Assembly: GCF_014397245.1 (NCBI RefSeq)
Contig: NZ_JACLHY010000015.1
Span: forward strand, 1 to 64,000
DNA: 64,000 nt
From: Arenibacter arenosicollis
GTDB taxonomy: Bacteria; Bacteroidota; Bacteroidia; Flavobacteriales; Flavobacteriaceae
Reading direction: 5' to 3'
The notes under the pieces were generated by a model that was not told where the DNA came from, did no database searches, and saw nothing but the letters and a program-made list of their open reading frames with translations. The position numbers and the translations under genes are program-made. Shown here piece by piece: positions 47,754 through 57,534 of the stretch; positions within the stretch are counted from its first letter, which is position 1, and each line of letters starts with the position of its first letter.

Positions 47754-48212
47754 ATGAAAAGACGTGCCATCTTTCCGGGTTCCTTTGATCCATTGACCCT
47801 TGGACATTACGATATAATAAAAAGAGGAATCACTCTTTTTGATGAAATCATCATTGCCATCGGGGTTAACACAGATAAACAATATATGTTTTCCCTGGAG
47901 GAGCGTAAAAAATTTATATCCGAGGCCTTTAAGGATGAATCTCAAATAACAGTTCTCACCTATCAAGGATTAACCGTAGACTTTTGCAAAAAAGTAAATG
48001 CTGGATTTATCCTTAGAGGCCTTAGAAACCCTGGGGATTTCGAATTTGAAAAGGCAATAGCCCATACCAATCGAAAGCTTTCCGAAATAGAAACCGTTTT
48101 CTTGCTGACCTCTTCCGGCAAATCTTACATTAGTTCCTCCATAGTTAGGGATGTCATAAGAAATGGTGGTGACTACACTGGTTTGGTACCAGATTCGGTT
48201 AGAACAAAATAG
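47754..48212 (+). CDS. coaD: Phosphopantetheine adenylyltransferase
   Basis: 152 residues, nucleotidyltransferase fold: RAIFPGSFDPLTLGHYDI with the (T/H)xGH motif and RGLRNPGDFEFEKAIAHTN, ending with SSGKSYISSSIVRDVIRNGG. It makes dephospho-CoA, the step before the last in CoA synthesis. It follows ddl by 114 bp. Confidence 0.97.
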   Translation: MKRRAIFPGSFDPLTLGHYDIIKRGITLFDEIIIAIGVNTDKQYMFSLEERKKFISEAFKDESQITVLTYQGLTVDFCKKVNAGFILRGLRNPGDFEFEKAIAHTNRKLSEIETVFLLTSSGKSYISSSIVRDVIRNGGDYTGLVPDSVRTK

Positions 48213-48432
48213 GACAATTCTATTCTTTTGGGATTCCCAAAAATTCAAGTGCATTTATTAAATTATCAAGAATTTCCATGGACCAAGGACTACGGTATCT
48301 CTAGCTAGCACGGTCTTAAATCCAACTAAATTTGATAGAAAAATCCTTCATTTTAACAGTACACCACTAATTTTGTCCAATTCACAACAATCTATTCGCA
48401 GGTTCACATAATCATACTACTATTGTAGGAAA

Positions 48433-50292
48433 ATGCGACAGATGATTATGAAGACCCCCATTGTATCCAACCAATTCCTGATAAAGCAGCTGCCTAAGCC
48501 TACTGCTTTTATCAATAAGGAATTCAAGGTTGTTCTCGCGTCTGATAAGTGGGCTGAAGATTTTAATTTTCAGGGTAAAGATTACATCGGAAAATCCATA
48601 AATGAATTGTTTAAAAATGTAAGCAATAAATTGACAGAGACTTTGTTGGCATGCTTCGATGGCAAATTTCCTGAGTCAGGCACAGACGTTTATTTAGACA
48701 ATAGCTCCAAAGAAAAATGGTTTCAATGGAACAACATTCCGTGGTACGATGAACAGGAAAATATAATTGGTGCCATCATCCAAACCGAAGATGTAACAGA
48801 TCGCGTTAAAAACGAATTAAGAATTGAGAAACTCGAATTCCTGCAAAAAGAAACTGGTGAACATGGTAAAATAGGCAACTGGGAATACCATAAGCAACAA
48901 GATAAGTTCATTTGCTGCGGCATGATAAGGCGTATTTTCGAGGTCGATGACGATTATGAAATAGATATAGATAATTCCGTTAATTTTTACAAGGCAGGCT
49001 ATAGCAGAAATACCATTTCCATGGCTATTTTTTCGGCGAGGGAGAAGAAAACTTCCTGGAACGAAAAATTGCAGATCGTTACCGCCAAAGGAAATGAAAA
49101 ATGGGTAAATGTTTCCGGAAAGCCCTTGTACAAGAGTGGCGAATATGTGGGACTCATAGGAATTGTCCAAGACATAACGGATTTTGTACAGAAAGAACAA
49201 AAAACCAAAGACAATGAGCACCTCCTAAAAACACTTATCAACAACCTGCCATTACAGATTTACATTAAGGATACCCAATCTAAAAAATTATTGGCCAACA
49301 AATCTGAATTGCAGTTTTTAGGAATAGAAAACGAGAACGACATTATAGGCAAGGATGATTTTGACCTATATGACAAGGCTACGGCACAAAAATTTCGGGA
49401 TGAAGATGTAGAAGTGATGATTTCCCAAAACGCTATGTTGAACAAAGAGCTGACCCGTACCAACCCGGACGGTTCCGTTGTTACCTTTCTTTCCTCCAAG
49501 ATCCCATTGAAGGGAGATAATGGTGAGGTTACCGGCCTTGTGGGTATAAGCATGGACATTTCTGAGCAAAAACAAAAGGAAAAGGAACTAAAAAGCCTTA
49601 TTTCCGTCACCTCTTCCCAAAATAAAAAGTTGATAAACTTTGCCCATATAGTCTCCCATAACTTAAGGTCCCATTCTGCCAATTTTGCAATGTTATTGGA
49701 CTTCTTGGCCAGCGAGGAAGACGAAAAGGAAAAATTAAGAATTATGGATATGCTTACGGATTCTTCAAAAAACCTAATGGACACCCTTCATAATTTAAAT
49801 GATATTGTGGCCATTAATACAGAATCCAACATAATCAAGAAAGAGGTAAACGTCAATAAAAAAGTAAACGCTGTACTTAAGAAACTTAAAGCACAGTTGG
49901 ATAGGAACAAGGCCACGGTGATAAGCGAAATATCCGATGACGTAAAAATAAATGTTGTTCCGGACTACTTGCAGAACATTTTGACAAACATAATTACCAA
50001 TGCACTAAAATACAAGAAACCGGATGTTGACCCAATTATAAAATTAAGCCTTAATTATGTTCAAAATTATACTGTGTTGAGTATTGAGGACAATGGATTG
50101 GGATTGGATCTAAAAAAATACGGAACCAAGTTATTTGGAATGTACAAAACTTTTCATGGGAATGCCGATGCCAAAGGATTGGGACTGTACATTACAAAAA
50201 ATCAAATAGAAGCCATGCATGGCAAAATAAGTGCCAGCAGTCAGGTTGGTATTGGAAGTACTTTTAATTTATACTTTAATGAAAAAAATTAA
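48433..50292 (+). CDS. Multi-PAS sensor histidine kinase
   Basis: 619 residues with no transmembrane segment, so it is probably cytoplasmic. Three PAS-like domains are visible (about 18-125, 140-250 and 280-385, the last two ending in VGLIGIVQDITD and VTGLVGISMDISEQ). They are followed by a HisKA-like region with H409 in HIVSHNLRSH and a HATPase domain (NALKYKK, SIEDNGLGLDL, GLGLYITKNQIEAMHGKI). The signal is unknown. It overlaps the response regulator gene by 14 bp. Confidence 0.92.
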   Translation: MRQMIMKTPIVSNQFLIKQLPKPTAFINKEFKVVLASDKWAEDFNFQGKDYIGKSINELFKNVSNKLTETLLACFDGKFPESGTDVYLDNSSKEKWFQWNNIPWYDEQENIIGAIIQTEDVTDRVKNELRIEKLEFLQKETGEHGKIGNWEYHKQQDKFICCGMIRRIFEVDDDYEIDIDNSVNFYKAGYSRNTISMAIFSAREKKTSWNEKLQIVTAKGNEKWVNVSGKPLYKSGEYVGLIGIVQDITDFVQKEQKTKDNEHLLKTLINNLPLQIYIKDTQSKKLLANKSELQFLGIENENDIIGKDDFDLYDKATAQKFRDEDVEVMISQNAMLNKELTRTNPDGSVVTFLSSKIPLKGDNGEVTGLVGISMDISEQKQKEKELKSLISVTSSQNKKLINFAHIVSHNLRSHSANFAMLLDFLASEEDEKEKLRIMDMLTDSSKNLMDTLHNLNDIVAINTESNIIKKEVNVNKKVNAVLKKLKAQLDRNKATVISEISDDVKINVVPDYLQNILTNIITNALKYKKPDVDPIIKLSLNYVQNYTVLSIEDNGLGLDLKKYGTKLFGMYKTFHGNADAKGLGLYITKNQIEAMHGKISASSQVGIGSTFNLYFNEKN

Positions 50293-50689
50293 TTCAATTT
50301 TCATTGTTGATGATGACCCGATAACGGTTTATGGAATTAAAAAAATATTAAATTCCGTAGCCACTTGCGATGGCATTTTTGAATTTAAAAATGGACAAAT
50401 GGCCATTGACCGTATAAAGAAAATAATCATCGAAAAATCAGATCTTCCCGAATTAATTTTTTTGGATATTAACATGCCCATAATGGATGGTTGGGAATTT
50501 TTGGACGAGTTTATAAAATTACCTATAATTAAAAGTATCAACATAAATATTGTTACGTCCTCCATTGACCAATATGACAAGGACAAGGCTGAAAATTTCA
50601 AGTCGTTGACACACCACAGCATCATATTCAACAGCAAACCCATTCGAAGATCGGAAATAGAAGAAATTACCACTGCCATTTCAGTTTAA
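50279..50689 (+). CDS. Single-domain response regulator
   Basis: 136 residues from the ATG at 50279, an isolated receiver domain: acidic DDD at 11-13, phosphoacceptor D63 in FLDINMPIMDG, Thr/Ser switch in VTSS and K120 in NSKP. It lacks an output domain. A start 16 codons upstream lies inside the kinase frame and is rejected. It is the likely partner of the kinase just upstream. Confidence 0.9.
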   Translation: MKKINSIFIVDDDPITVYGIKKILNSVATCDGIFEFKNGQMAIDRIKKIIIEKSDLPELIFLDINMPIMDGWEFLDEFIKLPIIKSININIVTSSIDQYDKDKAENFKSLTHHSIIFNSKPIRRSEIEEITTAISV

Positions 50690-50829
50690 TACCCAAGTTT
50701 TAGCTAACTTTGAGTTTTTGAGAATTAATTTTGGGCGTATTTCAACACAATTAACTCCAAACACACCCTAAATTTCCTATTAACGGCAAAGCAGTTTTTT
50801 TTGAGTTTTAAACAAAATTTTAATGTAGC

Positions 50830-52575
50830 ATGAAACTTCTGGTAAGACTTTTTCTAGTGCTCTGTCTTATTTCTTGCGAGACCAAAAAAGAAAGAAAAAC
50901 CGAAAACATTGAGACTGTTTTTGAGCGTAGCAATGGAGAAGAAACAGCAACTTATCTTCAAGTAATTGACTTCTACCTGCAACTTGCCAAAGAATTTCCC
51001 GAAATAAATATTCAGATCATAGGTAATACCGATAGCGGTAATCCCTTACATATGGTTACCTACAATCCAGATGCCGATTTTAATTTTCAAAAAATTGGAA
51101 GGGATAAGAGCATCCTATTTATAAATAACGGCATACATCCAGGAGAAAGCGATGGCATAGACGCAACAATGCTCTTATTTAGGGACTTGGCCATGAAAAA
51201 CATGGATTCCCCCAAAAACACGGTTGTAGTTACCATTCCTGTCTATAATGTTGGCGGGGCACTAAACCGGAATTCAACATCCCGGGTAAACCAAAATGGA
51301 CCTAAAGCCTATGGATTTAGGGGCAACGCAAAAAACTATGACCTAAATCGCGATTTTATAAAATCGGATACCAAAAACGCCCATACTTTTGCCAAAATTT
51401 TCCATTTAATAAAACCCGATATCTTTATTGACAACCATGTTAGTAATGGTGCTGATTACCAATACACACTTACCCACTTGTTTACACAGCATAATAAACT
51501 TGGAGGGGACTTGGGTAATTACCTACATAAAGAGATGATGCCCGCCTTGGAGAATTCATTGACCGAAGCGGACTGGGATATTTCTCCGTATGTAAATGTA
51601 TTTAATCAAGTACCGGAAAAGGGATTTTCCCAATTTATGGACTATCCCAGGTATTCTACCGGATATACTACACTATGGAACACCTTGGGCCTCATGATTG
51701 AAACCCATATGCTAAAACCCTATAAACAAAGAGTAGAAGGCGTATACGCTTTAATGACCAAAATTTTGGATCTATCTGAGAAAGACTACAAAAAGATTAA
51801 AAATTTAAGGGAGAATGCTTTTGAAGTATATCTAGAGAGACAAAACTACCCGCTTCAATGGGCCATAGACACCACACGAAGTACGGTTCTGGAATTCAAA
51901 GGTTACGAAGCCGATGAATTTAATAGTGAAATAACGGGCTTTCCCAGACTAAAATATGATAGAAACCGGCCGTTTGTAAAGGAAGTCAACTATCAAAATT
52001 ACTATATTCCAGTCCACGAGGTAGAAATCCCTAAAGCATATGTAATAAGAAAGGGCTTTGACAAAATAATAGACTTACTGACTGTGAACCAGATAAGCTT
52101 CAAAACCTTAAAAGAAGATACTTCCTTTGCTGTAGAGTCATACAAGATAGACAGTTTTAGCACTTCCAAAAATTCCTTTGAGGGCCATTATCCTCATTAC
52201 AATACCAAAGTGCTTCGGACCAACAAAAAAGTAGATTTCACTGCAGGTGATATTCTGGTCCCCACAAATCAAAAAGGGATGCGCTATTTATTGGAGACTT
52301 TGGAGCCGGAAGCTACGGACTCCTTCTTTAATTGGAATTTTTTCGACGCTATCTTACAGCAAAAAGAAGGGTTCTCACCATATGTCTTCGAAGATCTTGC
52401 GCTGGAAATTCTACAGGAGGACAAAGAAATCAAAAACCAATTCGATCTAAAAAAAGAAATCGACAGTACGTTTGCCAGCGATTGGTATGCCCAATTGGAC
52501 TGGATCTTCAAACGGTCCAAATACTACGAACCGGAACATATGCAATATCCCATTTACAGAATCCTAAAAGATTAA
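50830..52575 (+). CDS. M14 family zinc carboxypeptidase-like lipoprotein
   Basis: 581 residues with a lipoprotein signal (LCLISC, Cys at 16). The M14 metal site is visible as H103 and E106 in GIHPGESDGIDATML and a later His in DIFIDNHVSNG; ETHMLKPY may hold the catalytic Glu. It is probably anchored in the outer membrane and processes peptides. It ends 4 bp from the convergent NUDIX gene, so no terminator fits between them. Confidence 0.9.
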   Translation: MKLLVRLFLVLCLISCETKKERKTENIETVFERSNGEETATYLQVIDFYLQLAKEFPEINIQIIGNTDSGNPLHMVTYNPDADFNFQKIGRDKSILFINNGIHPGESDGIDATMLLFRDLAMKNMDSPKNTVVVTIPVYNVGGALNRNSTSRVNQNGPKAYGFRGNAKNYDLNRDFIKSDTKNAHTFAKIFHLIKPDIFIDNHVSNGADYQYTLTHLFTQHNKLGGDLGNYLHKEMMPALENSLTEADWDISPYVNVFNQVPEKGFSQFMDYPRYSTGYTTLWNTLGLMIETHMLKPYKQRVEGVYALMTKILDLSEKDYKKIKNLRENAFEVYLERQNYPLQWAIDTTRSTVLEFKGYEADEFNSEITGFPRLKYDRNRPFVKEVNYQNYYIPVHEVEIPKAYVIRKGFDKIIDLLTVNQISFKTLKEDTSFAVESYKIDSFSTSKNSFEGHYPHYNTKVLRTNKKVDFTAGDILVPTNQKGMRYLLETLEPEATDSFFNWNFFDAILQQKEGFSPYVFEDLALEILQEDKEIKNQFDLKKEIDSTFASDWYAQLDWIFKRSKYYEPEHMQYPIYRILKD

Positions 52576-52579
52576 ACCA

Positions 52580-53167
52580 CTAATCTTCGAACAGAATTTT
52601 GATATTCGCATAAGAATTTTCCAAGGCTTTTTTAATTTTTTCCGGGCCTTTCCATTTTACTTTTTCTATTCCCTCACTGGCCTCGCCCACTAAAACCCCT
52701 TTATAACTTGTTTTCATGGCAAACCAATGCACTTCCTTTAATTTATAACTTCCATTCCTCTTAAAAAGGTGATAGGTGGTCCTTAGAAAATTTTCTATTT
52801 TCAATCCCTTTACCCCGGTTTCCTCCTCAACTTCACGCAAAGCACATTCCTCAATAGTTTCTCCCTTATCCAATTTTCCCTTTGGGAGATCCCATTTATC
52901 GTTTCGGTAAATAAAAAGCACTTTCCCCTCTTTATTGGTTACCACCCCACCGGCCGCAACCACTAATGGTATTTTCTTTGAAAATTTCTTTAAAATTTCC
53001 TCATGATTAGGGTGATAAATAAAAGCTGCATTAAGTTTTTTGCTGGCCAAAGAGTCAATTGCTTCGTTTATAGCAGACCCGTTCAACAAAAAATATTTAT
53101 TATTTGCCGTATCCGATAATTTATTTGTTAAAATCAGAGGTGCCTCATTAACAAAAACTTTATACAT
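52580..53167 (-). CDS. NUDIX hydrolase
   Basis: 195 residues from the ATG at 53167 (MYKVFVNEAPLILTNKL). A longer frame to 53200 would overlap the pyrE start and is less likely. The NUDIX box is complete: GKLDKGE, then TIEECAL and REVEEETGV. An N-terminal extension of about 65 residues precedes it. Substrate unknown. Its start codon is 7 bp from that of pyrE on the other strand. Confidence 0.9.
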   Translation of the reverse strand: MYKVFVNEAPLILTNKLSDTANNKYFLLNGSAINEAIDSLASKKLNAAFIYHPNHEEILKKFSKKIPLVVAAGGVVTNKEGKVLFIYRNDKWDLPKGKLDKGETIEECALREVEEETGVKGLKIENFLRTTYHLFKRNGSYKLKEVHWFAMKTSYKGVLVGEASEGIEKVKWKGPEKIKKALENSYANIKILFED

Positions 53168-53170
53168 TTG
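53163..53170 (+). promoter_or_regulatory. -7 element of pyrE, overlapping the NUDIX start codon
   Basis: TACATTTG is followed by CGTC and then the pyrE ATG, which implies a leaderless mRNA. The -33 TTG is not visible at 17-23 bp. The box covers the start codon of the NUDIX gene on the other strand. Confidence 0.55.
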
Positions 53171-53174
53171 CGTC

Positions 53175-53816
53175 ATGGTTTTAGACAAAGACACTGCCAA
53201 AAAAACTGCAGAGCTTCTGCTACAAATTAATGCAATTAAGTTGAAACCTGAAAATCCATTTACATGGGCTTCAGGATGGAAATCTCCAATTTATTGCGAT
53301 AATAGGATAATCCTCTCATACCCAAGCATTAGAAATTATGTTCGGGAACAAATGGGAAAGCAAGTAGAAAGCCTGTACGGCAAGCCAGATGTGATAGCTG
53401 GAGTAGCTACTGGGGCTATTGGAATAGGTATGTTGGTTGCGGAATATTTAGGGCTCCCCTTTATTTATGTTAGGCCGGAGGCCAAATCCCACGGGCGCCA
53501 AAATCAAATAGAAGGCAACTTACAGGCCAATCAGAGCGTGGTGGTCATTGAAGATTTGATCAGTACCGGAAAAAGCAGCTTAAATGCCGTAGAAGCATTG
53601 AAGAACAACGGTGCACATGTAAAAGGTATGCTTGCAATTTTCACCTACGGATTCGATGTAGCCAATGAAAATTTCAAAAAATACGGTTTGGACCTGCATA
53701 CACTGAGCGATTACGATTATTTAATTCAACAGGCCTCGGATACAAATTATATCAAGGAGAATCAACTAAAAACTTTACTAGAGTGGAAAAGCAGCCCCTC
53801 TACATGGCAATCATAA
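53175..53816 (+). CDS. pyrE: Orotate phosphoribosyltransferase
   Basis: 213 residues from the ATG at 53175 (MVLDKDTAKKTAELLLQINA). A longer frame back to 53040 is antisense to the NUDIX gene and unlike the family. Motifs: FTWASGWKSPIYCDNR, VAGVATGAIGIGMLVA and the PRPP site VVVIEDLISTGKSS. It makes OMP in pyrimidine synthesis. It precedes an SRPBCC gene by 3 bp. Confidence 0.96.
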   Translation: MVLDKDTAKKTAELLLQINAIKLKPENPFTWASGWKSPIYCDNRIILSYPSIRNYVREQMGKQVESLYGKPDVIAGVATGAIGIGMLVAEYLGLPFIYVRPEAKSHGRQNQIEGNLQANQSVVVIEDLISTGKSSLNAVEALKNNGAHVKGMLAIFTYGFDVANENFKKYGLDLHTLSDYDYLIQQASDTNYIKENQLKTLLEWKSSPSTWQS

Positions 53817-53819
53817 ATT

Positions 53820-54212
53820 ATGTACTTAGAAACACCAAAGAAAAAAGTTAATAAAAGCGGTAAGGAAGTTTTTGATTTTCTTAACGACGTGAAGAATTTT
53901 GAAACTCTTATGCCACAAAACATCAGTAAGTTTGAGGTAATCAATGAGAACCGTTTTTTGTTTGCCCTCACTGGAATGCCGGAAATTGTTCTTCAAAAGA
54001 AACATCAAACGCCTTATTCCCAATTAACTTTTGGTGCTGCAAGTGACAAATTACCCTTTACCTTAACAGCGGATATTACGGAAATAAATGATAATGAAAG
54101 TGAAGTGGCCCTAAGTTTTGAGGGCGAGTTCAATGCAATGATGGCAATGATGATAAAATCACCCATCAACAATTTCATTGGAACACTATCCGAAAATCTT
54201 TCCAAATTATAG
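53820..54212 (+). CDS. SRPBCC family protein
   Basis: 130 residues with the START-like pattern KSGKEVFDFLNDVKNFETLM at the N-terminus and a long C-terminal helix. Such folds bind hydrophobic ligands; function is unknown. It starts 3 bp after pyrE and is co-transcribed. Convergent with birA, 19 bp away. Confidence 0.8.
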   Translation: MYLETPKKKVNKSGKEVFDFLNDVKNFETLMPQNISKFEVINENRFLFALTGMPEIVLQKKHQTPYSQLTFGAASDKLPFTLTADITEINDNESEVALSFEGEFNAMMAMMIKSPINNFIGTLSENLSKL

Positions 54213-54231
54213 GTAATCCTATATTTTAGTC

Positions 54232-54963
54232 CTAATACAATAGTTTCACTTCTTTTAGGTTAAACTCCTTTAGAATGTTGTCTTCCATTAAAATCTTTAG
54301 CTTTCCACCACTGGAAACCCCTTTTATAAAGCCCATAAACATCTCATTATCCTGATCAGTAAAAGTGGAGGGCTTGTCCTTTCTAAAAAGTTTTGTCTCA
54401 TACAGTTCAAAAAGACGCTTTTGTTGCCCTTCCCCGCTTTTCCCAAGCAATCCTTTTAGGTTTTCTACAATACTAAGAAGTAGTTCCTCCAGGTTGAATG
54501 TTCTTCCCAATAATAGCTTTAAAGAGGATACATTGGGCAGGTTATTGAACGTTAATTGATTTACATTTAAACCGATTCCGATAATAGATGCCTGAATATG
54601 TTGTCCGGACAAAATATTTTCAATGAGAATTCCACAAATCTTGGAATGTCCTGACATAATGTCGTTAGGCCATTTAATCTTTAGATCAGGTACTTGAAGT
54701 TGGGATAATGTTTCGTAAATTGCCAACGAAACACAAATATTTAAGACAAATTGATCAACGACCCGAATGTCTTGAGGCTTAACTAAAACACTAAAGGTCA
54801 GGTTTTTACCAGGTTCAGAAAGCCAATTTGTTCCCATTTGCCCACGACCTTTCAATTGGGAATGGGCCATTACCACCGTAAAATCCCCTAGATTTTTGTT
54901 GAACATCAGATCCTTTAAATAGGCATTTGTGGAGTCCGTGGCACTAAGTTTGATTAATTGCAT
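54232..54963 (-). CDS. birA: Biotin--[acetyl-CoA-carboxylase] ligase
   Basis: 243 residues, catalytic and C-terminal domains only, with no N-terminal DNA-binding domain, so it should not be a repressor. Motifs: LSATDSTNAYLKDL, the biotin-binding KGRGQMGTNWLSEPGKNLTF, and LKIKWPNDIM with the catalytic Lys. Its targets would include the biotin domain of pyruvate carboxylase in this window. Divergent from rsfS. Confidence 0.95.
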   Translation of the reverse strand: MQLIKLSATDSTNAYLKDLMFNKNLGDFTVVMAHSQLKGRGQMGTNWLSEPGKNLTFSVLVKPQDIRVVDQFVLNICVSLAIYETLSQLQVPDLKIKWPNDIMSGHSKICGILIENILSGQHIQASIIGIGLNVNQLTFNNLPNVSSLKLLLGRTFNLEELLLSIVENLKGLLGKSGEGQQKRLFELYETKLFRKDKPSTFTDQDNEMFMGFIKGVSSGGKLKILMEDNILKEFNLKEVKLLY

Positions 54964-55028
54964 TTACAATCTTATGATTATTATATAATGTATTGTTAAA
55001 AACAATAGTTAAAAAAACAAAAAAATAA

Positions 55029-55036
55029 TAACTTTG
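55029..55036 (+). promoter_or_regulatory. Candidate -7 element of the rsfS-ftsH operon
   Basis: TAACTTTG matches TAnnTTTG about 20 bp before the rsfS ATG. No TTG is found at the usual -33 distance; the next one is 33 bp upstream. Confidence 0.4.
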
Positions 55037-55056
55037 TAAAAATTTAAAATTTTTGA

Positions 55057-55434
55057 ATGCAGAAAAGGAAAAGTAGCGCAGATGAGTTAATTGCCTTAAT
55101 TTTAAGTGGAATAGAAGAGGTTAAAGGACATGATATAAATTTACTTGATCTAAGAGATATTGAGAATACTGTTTGTGACTACTTTATTATTTGTAATGGT
55201 ACTTCCAACACACATGTAAACGCCATTGTAGGCTCCATCCAAAAAACCGTTAGTAAAGCAATTCAAGACAAACCTTGGCATGTAGAAGGTTCGGATAATG
55301 CCGAATGGGTTTTAATGGACTACGTAAACGTAGTGGTACATGTATTTCAAAAACAAGTGAGAGAATATTATGATATAGAAGGACTTTGGGGAGATGCCAA
55401 AGTAACATCAGTTGAAAGTAGCTTCAAACAGTAA
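55057..55434 (+). CDS. rsfS: Ribosome silencing factor
   Basis: 125 residues of the RsfS/Iojap family: GHDINLLDLRDIENTVCDYF, NGTSNTHVNAIVGSI and the characteristic WVLMDYVNVVVHVFQKQVRE. It binds L14 on the 50S subunit and prevents subunit joining in starvation. It is the first gene of an operon with ftsH, 9 bp downstream. Confidence 0.96.
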   Translation: MQKRKSSADELIALILSGIEEVKGHDINLLDLRDIENTVCDYFIICNGTSNTHVNAIVGSIQKTVSKAIQDKPWHVEGSDNAEWVLMDYVNVVVHVFQKQVREYYDIEGLWGDAKVTSVESSFKQ

Positions 55435-55443
55435 AAAAAAATA

Positions 55444-57474
55444 ATGGCAAAAGAAAATAATACAAGTCCCAAAAAACCCAAATTCAATACTTGGTGGATA
55501 TATGGCTTAATAGCGATATTATTAATTGGTTTTCAATTTTTCGGTAGCGGAAACTTTGCAAATACCAAAAAAGCAAGTACCTCCGAACTTCAGGAGTATC
55601 TGAGAAATGGGGATATTAGAAAAATATTGGTCATCACCAATACTAGACAAGCAAAAATCTTCCTAACGGAAGAAGCTTTAAACAAGGAGGTTCACAAGGA
55701 TGTTTCTGATCAACCTTTTTCATTGACTGCCACTGCCACACCACAGTATATAGTAAACTATGGAGATCAGCAGAATTTTGAAAACGAAATCAATGATATT
55801 AAAAAGGAAAACAATTTAGATACGGAGCTTACGTACGACCAGGAATCCAATGTACTCACCGAACTTCTATTAACACTACTTCCATTTGTGCTCATCATAG
55901 GTATTTGGATATACCTAATGCGACGTATGTCCGGTGGTGCCGGTGGTGGTGCAGGAGGACAGATATTCAACATTGGAAAATCCAAAGCCAAACTGTTTGA
56001 TGAAAAAACAGATACAAGAACCTCATTTAAAGATGTTGCGGGATTGGAAGGTGCCAAGGAAGAGGTAGAGGAAATAGTAGAGTTCTTGAGAAATCCGGAT
56101 AAATACACTTCCTTAGGTGGTAAAATTCCTAAAGGTGCACTATTGGTAGGCCCTCCAGGAACCGGTAAAACCTTGTTGGCCAAAGCAGTTGCAGGAGAAG
56201 CGAAAGTTCCTTTCTTTTCTCTTTCTGGTTCAGATTTCGTTGAAATGTTCGTGGGAGTAGGAGCTTCTAGGGTAAGGGACTTATTTAAACAAGCCAAAGA
56301 CAAATCCCCTGCCATTATTTTTATTGATGAGATCGATGCCATTGGTAGAGCCAGAGGCAAGAATAATTTCACAGGCTCCAATGACGAAAGGGAAAACACC
56401 TTGAATCAATTATTAACGGAGATGGATGGTTTTGGCACCAACACCAATGTTATAGTATTGGCGGCTACGAACCGTGCAGATGTATTAGACAAGGCATTAA
56501 TGAGAGCTGGTCGATTTGACAGACAGATATATGTTGACCTTCCGGATATTAGGGAGCGTAAGGAAATTTTCGAAGTTCACTTAAGACCCATAAAAACGGC
56601 CGAAACATTGGACTTGGATTTTCTAGCAAAACAAACTCCTGGTTTTTCAGGTGCCGATATTGCCAATGTTTGTAACGAAGCGGCATTGATCGCAGCCCGT
56701 AAAGAAAAGAAAGCGGTGACCAAACAAGACTTTTTGGATGCCGTGGATAGGATTGTTGGCGGTTTAGAGAAAAAGAATAAAATAATCACCCCCGGTGAAA
56801 AGAAAACCATTGCCTATCACGAAGCGGGACACGCAACAGTAAGCTGGATGTTGGAACACGCCGCACCGCTTGTAAAAGTAACTATAGTACCTAGAGGCCA
56901 ATCTCTTGGTGCAGCATGGTATTTGCCTGAAGAACGCTTAATTGTTCGCCCAGATCAAATGAAAGATGAAATGTGCGCTACCTTGGGAGGTAGAGCTGCT
57001 GAAAAAGTAATCTTTGACCAGATATCCACAGGTGCACTTAGCGATTTGGAAAAAGTAACCAAGCAAGCTAGGGCCATGGTAACCATTTACGGTTTAAATG
57101 ATGAGATAGGAAATTTAACCTATTACGATTCATCCGGTCAAAATGAATACGGTTTCTCCAAACCCTATAGCGAGCAGACCGCATTGACCATAGACAAAGA
57201 GATTTCCAAGCTTATTGAGGAGCAGTATGTGAGAGCGGTTGAGTTATTATCCCAAAACAAAGATAAACTTACCGAATTGGCAGAGCGATTATTGGAAAAA
57301 GAAGTTATATTTAAGGACGATTTGGAAAAGATTTTCGGTAAACGCCTTTTTGAAAGAGACAAGAGGATGGAAGCTGAGGAAGCGGCCGAAAAAGAAGAAA
57401 AAGCCAATGCTGCCGAAAAAGAAGAAAAAGCCAAAAAGGATACTCCAAAATCGGAAACAGAAATAAAAAAATAA
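55444..57474 (+). CDS. ftsH: ATP-dependent zinc metalloprotease FtsH
   Basis: 676 residues. Transmembrane helices at about 16-34 and 140-158 enclose a periplasmic domain; then AAA+ Walker A GPPGTGKT (236-243), Walker B IIFIDEID and the arginine-finger region [14 protein letters not shown]. The zinc site HEAGH is at 459-463. The tail is rich in Lys, Glu and Ala. It degrades unassembled membrane proteins and short-lived cytosolic ones. Its operon continues with LUD and phospholipid genes. Confidence 0.98.
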   Translation: MAKENNTSPKKPKFNTWWIYGLIAILLIGFQFFGSGNFANTKKASTSELQEYLRNGDIRKILVITNTRQAKIFLTEEALNKEVHKDVSDQPFSLTATATPQYIVNYGDQQNFENEINDIKKENNLDTELTYDQESNVLTELLLTLLPFVLIIGIWIYLMRRMSGGAGGGAGGQIFNIGKSKAKLFDEKTDTRTSFKDVAGLEGAKEEVEEIVEFLRNPDKYTSLGGKIPKGALLVGPPGTGKTLLAKAVAGEAKVPFFSLSGSDFVEMFVGVGASRVRDLFKQAKDKSPAIIFIDEIDAIGRARGKNNFTGSNDERENTLNQLLTEMDGFGTNTNVIVLAATNRADVLDKALMRAGRFDRQIYVDLPDIRERKEIFEVHLRPIKTAETLDLDFLAKQTPGFSGADIANVCNEAALIAARKEKKAVTKQDFLDAVDRIVGGLEKKNKIITPGEKKTIAYHEAGHATVSWMLEHAAPLVKVTIVPRGQSLGAAWYLPEERLIVRPDQMKDEMCATLGGRAAEKVIFDQISTGALSDLEKVTKQARAMVTIYGLNDEIGNLTYYDSSGQNEYGFSKPYSEQTALTIDKEISKLIEEQYVRAVELLSQNKDKLTELAERLLEKEVIFKDDLEKIFGKRLFERDKRMEAEEAAEKEEKANAAEKEEKAKKDTPKSETEIKK

Positions 57475-57534
57475 AACAATAAATAATTCGTTGTTCTTAA
57501 AGACTAAGGGACCAAAGGAGCGTTTTAGATATTA

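Noticed and set aside
49260-49784. 174-codon minus-strand open frame inside the histidine kinase gene
   Set aside because: Antisense shadow rich in Ser and Phe, with no homology that I recognise.
53040-53174. N-terminal extension of PyrE
   Set aside because: The 45 extra codons are antisense to the NUDIX gene; the ATG at 53175 gives the usual PyrE start.
55767-56399. 210-codon minus-strand frame inside ftsH
   Set aside because: Antisense to the AAA+ domain of ftsH; its composition follows the ftsH codons.
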